10,303 nucleotides of DNA, taken from Planctomycetota bacterium (GTDB lineage Bacteria; Planctomycetota; MHYJ01; JACQXL01; JAVHLO01). The notes beneath the pieces were generated by a model. That model was not told where the DNA came from. It searched no databases and saw only the letters and a program-made list of their open reading frames with translations. Numbering within the stretch: position 1 is the first letter of the stretch; the number at the start of each line of letters is the position of its first letter. Shown one piece after another: positions 6,621 to 10,303 of the stretch. The translations under genes were made by a program, and so were the position numbers. The DNA lies in contig JAVHLO010000092.1 of NCBI GenBank assembly GCA_031082105.1, forward strand, positions 1 to 10,303, in the 5' to 3' direction.

Positions 6621-6648
6621 GATTTTAGAATTTGGATTGTGGATTGCA
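6621..6648. repeat. GATTTTG-family heptad array, left arm
   Basis: Four units: GATTTTA, GAATTTG, GATTGTG, GATTGCA. It abuts the pqqD-like start codon and is inverted relative to the array at 6680-6728, from which it is separated by a 31-bp unique spacer. Confidence 0.75.
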
Positions 6649-6679
6649 GTGCCACAGGTCCCACTTCGAACGTCAGCAG

Positions 6680-6728
6680 CCCAAAAATCCCAAATCCCAA
6701 ATCCGAAATCTAGAACCCAAAATCCTCT
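6680..6728. repeat. ATCCCAA heptad array, right arm, entering the fliN stop codon
   Basis: Seven units in perfect register: CCCAAAA, ATCCCAA, ATCCCAA, ATCCGAA, ATCTAGA, ACCCAAA, ATCCTCT. The fliN TAG (6729-6727 on the minus strand) straddles the end of the last unit. Same sequence family as the arrays at 6122-6174 and 6247-6288. Confidence 0.88.
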
Positions 6729-7080
6729 ACCCTCGTCTCGGGCCAAGCGCGTTTACGGCGGCCGATGGTCCGGCGGTCTCGCGTATCTGGAGGCCGAAAC
6801 GTTCGCCCACCTTCACGGTGTTTCCGTTGGCGACGGCGACGTTGTTCACCAGCAGATCGATCGGCTCCTCGATGCTCTTCTCGAATTGGATGACGTTCCC
6901 GACCGTCAGTTGCAGCGCTTCCCGCAACGTGATGTCCTTCTGCGCGAGTATCGCAACGACGGGCACCTGGATGTCAAGTACCTGCTCGACGTTAACCTGC
7001 CGCCCCGGCTTCTTCTCCCTGTCACCGCCCGACTCCGCCGCAGGCTGCGCGGATGCGCTGGAATTGTTTTTTTCCGTCAT
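6727..7080 (-). CDS. fliN: Flagellar motor switch protein FliN
   Basis: 117 residues with a variable, charged N-terminus (1-30) and a C-terminal SpoA/FliN domain (about 34-102): VLDIQVPVVAILAQKDITLR, then EALQLTVGNVIQFEKSIEEP, then IDLLVNNVAVANGNTVKVGE and RFGLQIRE, matching the FliN strand pattern closely. FliN forms the lower part of the cytoplasmic C-ring and works with FliM in rotation switching and export-substrate docking. It lies 58 bp after fliM on the same strand. The frame stays open into fliM to 7164; I chose ATG 7080 because it avoids the overlap and gives the normal N-terminal tail, with AGGA about 11 nt upstream. The stop is in a heptad array. Confidence 0.93.
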   Translation of the reverse strand: MTEKNNSSASAQPAAESGGDREKKPGRQVNVEQVLDIQVPVVAILAQKDITLREALQLTVGNVIQFEKSIEEPIDLLVNNVAVANGNTVKVGERFGLQIRETAGPSAAVNALGPRRG

Positions 7081-7138
7081 GGCGTAGCCCGTCCTGTTGA
7101 ATCCGGTACTTAAGGTCCGTCTCAAGTCCACGGCCGGC

Positions 7139-8128
7139 CTACGTCCCGACCGACTCCAGACCATCCGCGATCTTCACGGCCACATGCCGCCGGTAGGAAC
7201 CCATCGTCGCAACGAACTTGGGCTGACCCTCCACAAGCACCGTGATCGGCGAGTTCGCCGGCTTCTCGAGATCGATGATATCGCCCGGCGCGAGACTCAG
7301 GTAGTCCCTCACGGAAAGCTGGCTTTCCGCGACCACGCACGACACATCGAGCGTCGCCTCGCGCACGGCATCGAGAACCAGGCCCGACAGGTCCTGCGCA
7401 CCGCCCTTTCGGGCGTAGCCGAACCACGTGTGCGGAGTCAGCTCGCTGACGATCGGTTCAATGACCGTGAACGGGATGCACAGGTTCATCATCCCCTTGC
7501 TCGTCCCAACCGATATCTCCAGCGCCACGAGAACCACAAGCTCGTTGGGTGACACGACCTGGATCAACTGCGGGTTGGACTCGTTGGCCCCGACCTTGAA
7601 GTCGATGATTTTTACATTCTTCCACATCGTTTTGAGATGCTCGATCGCCTTGTCGATGATAGTCCCGACGAGACGCCACTCAATATCGGTCAGCGGCCTC
7701 TCCGGCACGGTGGTTCCGAGCTTGCCTCCGCCCAGCATCCGGTCTATGAGCGGAAAGACGATCGACGGGTTTATCTCGAGCATCATGTTGCCTTCCAGCG
7801 GTTCGCACGTGAGGAGGTTGAAGCACGTGGGGTTCGGCAACGACATGAGGAACTCGGAGTAGGTGAGCTGATCCACGGTCTCGACGCGGATTTCGACGAT
7901 GGTCCGCAAGTAGCCGGAGAGGAAGGCACCCAGGTTGCGCGCATAGACCTCGTGCAGGGTCTCGAGGGCGCGAATCTGTTCTTTGGAGACGCGTTCCGGC
8001 CGCTTGAAGTCGTAGACCGCGACGCGGCCGCCGACCGGGACGGGTTGTTCGACCTCGACCTCGACCTCACCCTCGCCCACGGCGGCGAGCAATGCATCGA
8101 CTTCGTTCTGGTCAAGAACCTCGGCCAT
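7139..8128 (-). CDS. fliM: Flagellar motor switch protein FliM
   Basis: 329 residues, full length for the family. The N-terminal LDQNEVDALL (5-14) is the CheY-P-binding peptide. An acidic Glu/Val repeat and Pro/Gly linker follow (20-35), then the CheC-like middle domain (about 45-235) with the conserved MLGGG (131-135) and a TDIEWRLVGTIIDKA segment (147-161). The C-terminal SpoA domain (about 255-325) contains LSVRDYLSLAPGDIIDLEKP. FliM builds the C-ring that sets rotation direction. AAGG about 7 nt upstream supports ATG 8128. It follows the DivIC-like gene by 87 bp, nearly all heptad arrays, and precedes fliN, suggesting one transcript. Confidence 0.97.
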   Translation of the reverse strand: MAEVLDQNEVDALLAAVGEGEVEVEVEQPVPVGGRVAVYDFKRPERVSKEQIRALETLHEVYARNLGAFLSGYLRTIVEIRVETVDQLTYSEFLMSLPNPTCFNLLTCEPLEGNMMLEINPSIVFPLIDRMLGGGKLGTTVPERPLTDIEWRLVGTIIDKAIEHLKTMWKNVKIIDFKVGANESNPQLIQVVSPNELVVLVALEISVGTSKGMMNLCIPFTVIEPIVSELTPHTWFGYARKGGAQDLSGLVLDAVREATLDVSCVVAESQLSVRDYLSLAPGDIIDLEKPANSPITVLVEGQPKFVATMGSYRRHVAVKIADGLESVGT

Positions 8129-8141
8129 GGAGCACCTTGGC

Positions 8142-8218
8142 AGTAGTGAGCAGCGAGTAGTGAGTAGTGAGCGGCATGTCCCTCGCTACTCATTACTCGC
8201 TACCCGCTACTCGTTCTA
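8142..8218. repeat. Inverted pair of AGTAGTG heptad arrays between the DivIC-like gene and fliM
   Basis: Left arm (8142-8176): AGTAGTG, AGCAGCG, AGTAGTG, AGTAGTG and a partial AGCGGCA. Right arm (8184-8218): CGCTACT, CATTACT, CGCTACC, CGCTACT, CGTTCTA, which is the reverse complement of the same family. Only 7 bp separate them, so a transcript would form a long imperfect hairpin. The final right-arm unit contains the stop codon of the DivIC-like gene (TAG, 8218-8216 on the minus strand). Could act as an attenuator between the two genes. Confidence 0.9.
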
Positions 8219-8545
8219 GTCCGGCACGACCACCCTCTCTGACGGCGCGACGAGCTTGAATTCGTCGCGCAGTATTTTCTCTACGTAGACGGGATCGGTA
8301 CGGAGCGCCTCCCGCTCGGCAGCCAGCCTGACATTTTCATCTTCGAGCGTCTCGATCTCCGACTCCAGCGTCGAAAGCTCGCCCTCGAGCCGTTTGTTCT
8401 TCGAGTGCGCCGCGGCCGTCGTGGCCAGCAGGAAGATGAGTACGCCGCCGAAGACCAGCAGCCAGAAGCAGAAACTGCCGACCACGATGAACTTGTCGCC
8501 ACGCGGGCCCGCAAGAGGCGCGCAACGCGATGCAGTTGGAGTCAT
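8216..8545 (-). CDS. Septum formation initiator, DivIC/FtsB-like
   Basis: 109 residues with the family layout: short basic cytoplasmic N-terminus (1-18), one membrane helix (about 19-42, VVGSFCFWLLVFGGVLIFLL), an Asn/Glu/Leu-rich coiled coil (about 46-83), and the C-terminal signature DPVYVEKILRDEFKLVAPSE (84-103). These small bitopic proteins join FtsL in the divisome to control septal wall synthesis. FtsB and DivIC cannot be told apart from sequence alone. ATG 8545 is preferred because AGGAG lies 10 nt upstream; in-frame ATGs at 8566 and 8593 are alternatives. First gene of the apparent minus-strand series, with a plausible promoter directly upstream. Confidence 0.9.
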   Translation of the reverse strand: MTPTASRCAPLAGPRGDKFIVVGSFCFWLLVFGGVLIFLLATTAAAHSKNKRLEGELSTLESEIETLEDENVRLAAEREALRTDPVYVEKILRDEFKLVAPSERVVVPD

Positions 8546-8565
8546 CGGTCGAACTCTCCTACTCA

Positions 8566-8593
8566 TTAATACCCATCTACGCCGCCAAGTCAA
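8566..8593 (-). promoter_or_regulatory. Sigma70-like promoter for the DivIC-like gene
   Basis: On the minus strand TTGACT (8593-8588), a 16-bp spacer and TATTAA (8571-8566), just upstream of the AGGAG (8560-8556) and ATG 8545. The leader would be very short, beginning near the Shine-Dalgarno, which makes the assignment only moderate. Confidence 0.4.
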
Positions 8594-8613
8594 GCAATTT
8601 CGCGTCTCAATCC

Positions 8614-8642
8614 TTGACAGGATACGCTTGAAATGCTAGCAT
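8614..8642 (+). promoter_or_regulatory. Sigma70-like promoter reading towards psd
   Basis: Consensus TTGACA (8614-8619), a 17-bp spacer and TAGCAT (8637-8642). It diverges from the DivIC promoter, with the two -35 boxes about 20 bp apart. The next confident plus-strand gene, psd, begins 590 bp away, so this would make a long leader or a separate small RNA. A 40-codon ORF from ATG 8652 lacks a Shine-Dalgarno and is not convincing. Confidence 0.4.
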
Positions 8643-8927
8643 CACCCCGTCATGGCGCGAACGCGCATGCACACGGACCGCGGCGGACCCCCGGTTCAGG
8701 ACGCTCCCCCGCCCTGCCGGGCTGAGCACCGCCTCCCAGTTTCTCTATCGGCAAGTCGAAGCCGCCGACTATAGCATGTAGCGAGTAGTCCTACTCCGCA
8801 TTTGCTCGCGAGTATCGTGACAGATGCGTGTTTTTCATGTCATTGCGAGCCGCAGCGAAGTAAACCTTTCCGCCTCAGCGGATCCGCCCGAGGCGGACAA
8901 CCCCGAGAGCCCAATGAACCGGCATGA

Positions 8928-9148
8928 CGCCAGGAGCGCCAAGGACGCCGAGAATCACAAAGAAGCAGAATCCGACCGGATACTGGAACAGGGACTTCAA
9001 GAGACTCTGACGAGACGACAGAACTCCCAGTCTCGTACAAGTCTCGTTCAGTCGCTGTCCCGCCTTCGGCGGGACGAATCGTGGCCCGGACACGCTGGAA
9101 ACTCGCGAGAATCCTCGCGTTCTCTTGATTTCCTTGGCGTCTTGGCGG
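8928..9148. repeat. Inverted pair of 9-bp CGCCAAGGA arrays
   Basis: Left arm: CGCCAGGAG (8928-8936), CGCCAAGGA (8937-8945), CGCCGAGAA (8946-8954), TCACAAAGA (8955-8963). Right arm: TCCTTGGCG (9131-9139) and TCTTGGCGG (9140-9148). TCCTTGGCG is the exact reverse complement of CGCCAAGGA. About 167 bp lie between the arms. Same inverted-array design as the heptad gaps, but with a 9-bp period. Confidence 0.65.
9057..9075. terminator. Perfect 8-bp GC-rich hairpin
   Basis: GTCCCGCC-TTC-GGCGGGAC is a perfect stem with a 3-nt loop. No T-run follows on either strand, so intrinsic termination is uncertain. It may equally be part of the dispersed-repeat cluster. Confidence 0.35.
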
Positions 9149-9231
9149 TTTCCGGGCCGTCAAGATCTTGAATCTCGTTTCAGATCTTGTGGACTCAGTA
9201 TCCTGGGGGGCGGCATGAGAGAGGTCACAGG

Positions 9232-9882
9232 ATGCGCTTGACACCATACGGCAGACGCGAATGGCTTTCATGCCTGCTGGGTTTCGGGAGCGTGACCCTG
9301 TTGTCGCTGGCGTTGTTTCCGGCCGGGTGGTGGATACCCGCGATGGCGGCGGTGTTTCCGCTCGTCTTCTTTCGTGATCCGGACCGGAAGCCGCCGGCCG
9401 ATGCGGACGCGTTCCTCTCCCCCGCGGACGGAACGGTGGCGGATATCGGCCCGGTGCAGGAACTCGAGTTCATCCAGGGCGAAGCCCTGCGCATCGGCGT
9501 CTTCATGAGCATATTCAGCGTGCACGTCAACCGCGCGCCGTGCGCGGGGACGGTTGAGTACGTGCGGCACAGGCCGGGCGGGTACCGCCACGCGATGAGC
9601 GAGCAGGCGCGGATATCAAACGAAAGCAACCTGCTGGGAATCGTCGCGGCCCCGCGCGGGGTCCGTGTGGGCGTGAGGCAGGTTGTGGGTTCGGTCGCGC
9701 GCCGGATCGTCTGCGCCTGCAAGCCGGGCGACACGCTCGAACAAGGCCAGCGGATCGGGATGATCAAATTCGGCTCGCGACTCGAGCTCCTCGTGCCCGT
9801 AACCGCGGCCTTCACCCCGGCCGTGAAGGTCGGCGACAAGGTCAAGGCAGGGTTGACGGTGCTGGGCAGGTTCGAGCATTGA
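9232..9882 (+). CDS. psd: Phosphatidylserine decarboxylase, short (archaeal-type) form
   Basis: 216 residues. It decarboxylates phosphatidylserine to phosphatidylethanolamine at the inner membrane. Two hydrophobic segments at about residues 12-45 anchor the N-terminus. FFRDPDRKPP, SPADG (63-67), the SIFSVHVNRAP block with its conserved His, and the self-cleavage site FGS (Gly181-Ser182, Ser becoming the pyruvoyl group) are all present, so the enzyme looks active. The length and FGSR context fit the short Psd family, not the longer E. coli type. Start: ATG 9232, with GAGAGG (9219-9224) 7 nt upstream; the frame extends to a TTG at 9187 without support. pssA follows on the same strand 142 bp later. 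The last codon and stop (CAT TGA) lie in the first unit of a heptad array. Confidence 0.94.
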   Translation: MRLTPYGRREWLSCLLGFGSVTLLSLALFPAGWWIPAMAAVFPLVFFRDPDRKPPADADAFLSPADGTVADIGPVQELEFIQGEALRIGVFMSIFSVHVNRAPCAGTVEYVRHRPGGYRHAMSEQARISNESNLLGIVAAPRGVRVGVRQVVGSVARRIVCACKPGDTLEQGQRIGMIKFGSRLELLVPVTAAFTPAVKVGDKVKAGLTVLGRFEH

Positions 9883-9918
9883 TCATTTGACATTGATCGT
9901 TTGTCATTTATCATTCGC
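9877..9918. repeat. CATTGAT/CATTTGT heptad array, left arm, containing the psd stop codon
   Basis: Six units in unbroken register: CATTGAT, CATTTGA, CATTGAT, CGTTTGT, CATTTAT, CATTCGC. The first unit supplies the final His codon and the TGA of psd. Inverted relative to the array at 9945-10028, across a 26-bp GC-rich spacer. Confidence 0.9.
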
Positions 9919-9944
9919 CTTGTGCGGTTCGGGCGGGACAACGA

Positions 9945-10028
9945 CGAATGAGGAATGGACAATGACCAATAGCAAATGACAAGTGGCCACTGGCGAATGA
10001 CAAATGGCCAATGAGAAATGAAAAATGA
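9945..10028. repeat. AATGACA heptad array, right arm, containing the pssA start codon
   Basis: Twelve units with no slip: CGAATGA, GGAATGG, ACAATGA, CCAATAG, CAAATGA, CAAGTGG, CCACTGG, CGAATGA, CAAATGG, CCAATGA, GAAATGA, AAAATGA. The last unit contains the pssA ATG (10025-10027). Most units carry an ATG, which falls in rotating frames because the period is seven. Confidence 0.92.
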
Positions 10029-10303
10029 GCAAGACCAAACGTCCAAGAGTGAGTCGGGTTGCGATCTTGCCGGCGCTCATAACGCTCGGCAACACGATCT
10101 GCGGGTTCGCGTCGATCGCGTTTGCGGCCGACGAGAAATTCGAGAAGGCCGCCTGGATGGTGCTCCTCGCGATGGTCTTCGATGCGCTCGACGGCAAAGT
10201 AGCGCGCATGACGCGCAGTATGAGCGCGTTTGGAGGCCAGCTCGATTCTCTCTCGGACGCCATCAGCTTCGGCCTGGCTCCGGCGATACTCGTGCTGCAG
10301 TTC
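10025..10303 (+). CDS. pssA: CDP-diacylglycerol-serine O-phosphatidyltransferase, 5' part only
   Basis: 93 codons are visible before the window ends. The CDP-alcohol phosphatidyltransferase signature DGxxARxxxxxxxxGxxxDxxxD is complete: FDALDGKVARMT, then FGGQLDSLSDAISFGLAP. A hydrophobic segment with LPALITLGNTICGFASIAF precedes it, as in PssA. The enzyme makes phosphatidylserine from CDP-diacylglycerol and serine, the substrate of the psd product encoded just upstream, so the two form a phosphatidylethanolamine operon. The start ATG is embedded in the last unit of a heptad array and no proper Shine-Dalgarno is visible (only GAG about 10 nt upstream), so translation may be weak or aided by coupling. 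Confidence 0.93.
   Translation, partial: MSKTKRPRVSRVAILPALITLGNTICGFASIAFAADEKFEKAAWMVLLAMVFDALDGKVARMTRSMSAFGGQLDSLSDAISFGLAPAILVLQF

Larger units (their letters stand above)
8594..9231. other. Non-coding divergent region between the DivIC-like gene and psd: contents
   Basis: About 640 bp with no supportable gene. In order it holds: a plus-strand promoter; a small GAGTAG-TC-CTACTC hairpin (8783-8796) next to a GCGAGTA motif like the fliM heptads; GTCATTGCGAGCCGCAGCGAAG-like dispersed-repeat sequence (about 8840-8860); a compound hairpin CCGCCTC/GAGGCGG (8870-8876 with 8890-8896) enclosing GCGGATCCGC; 9-bp repeat arrays in opposite orientation (8928-8963 and 9131-9148); a perfect GTCCCGCC-TTC-GGCGGGAC hairpin (9057-9075); and the palindrome CAAGATCTTG before psd. 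Confidence 0.65.

Noticed and set aside
7637..8146. 169-codon plus-strand frame opposite fliM
   Set aside because: His/Asp/Arg-rich shadow of the fliM coding sequence.
8643..8775. Known structured RNA (SRP RNA, 6S RNA or riboswitch) after the plus-strand promoter
   Set aside because: GC-rich sequence but none of the conserved loops I could recognise; no supportable identification.
8824..9271. Open frames on both strands between the DivIC-like gene and psd
   Set aside because: They run through hairpins and dispersed repeats, have low-complexity Arg/Ser-rich translations and no ribosome-binding site; treated as non-coding.
4457..10028. CRISPR array
   Set aside because: Repeats are directly contiguous 7-mers without unique spacers of 25-40 bp, there are no cas genes, and the families differ between sites.
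9225..10046. 273-codon minus-strand frame opposite psd and the psd-pssA gap
   Set aside because: Antisense to psd; its N-terminal part (HWPFVIRQWPLVI) is translated heptad array.

Overview
The window is a GC-rich bacterial chromosome segment from a flagellated, diderm-looking organism. The gene set (FliM/FliN, a DivIC/FtsB-type protein, short-form phosphatidylserine decarboxylase with PssA, and a giant secreted beta-repeat protein) and the very repeat-rich gaps fit the PVC group or a neighbouring candidate phylum. That placement is inference from gene content only; there is no rRNA or phylogenetic marker here to prove it.

Layout. On the minus strand, reading from 8593 down to 1: a promoter, a DivIC/FtsB-like division protein (8545-8216), fliM (8128-7139), fliN (7080-6727), a PqqD-like RiPP-recognition protein (6618-6325), a radical SAM/SPASM maturase (5778-4495), a possible 71-residue Cys-rich ORF (4108-3893), and the 5' 3.9 kb of a giant exported repeat protein (3896 to beyond base 1). 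On the plus strand, diverging from the division gene after about 640 bp of non-coding repeat-rich DNA: psd (9232-9882) and the start of pssA (10025 to beyond 10303), together the serine route to phosphatidylethanolamine. The PqqD-like and radical SAM/SPASM proteins look like a peptide-maturation pair, but no precursor is obvious. Two weak candidates are described.

The most unusual feature is a system of degenerate 7-bp tandem arrays. Four gaps between co-directional genes (DivIC-fliM, fliN-pqqD-like, pqqD-like-radical SAM, psd-pssA) each hold two heptad arrays of one sequence family in opposite orientation around a short spacer, so the transcript could fold into a long imperfect hairpin. The families differ (AGTAGTG, AAATCCC twice, AATGACA), but the 7-bp period and the inverted pairing are kept. 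The arrays reach into genes: they contain the stop codons of the DivIC-like gene, fliN, the radical SAM gene and psd, and the start codon of pssA. A further array of 25 heptads in unbroken 7-bp register lies inside the radical SAM gene. There it is read as eight 7-residue repeats between the catalytic barrel and the SPASM domain, with the gene frame open and both other frames of that strand closed.

Other structure: a nested palindromic element at 5911-6033 that could fold as a three-way junction, two copies of a CCCCGC/GCGGGG-type dispersed repeat at 4301-4404, and 17-bp direct repeats (15/17) bracketing one heptad array at the end of the pqqD-like gene.
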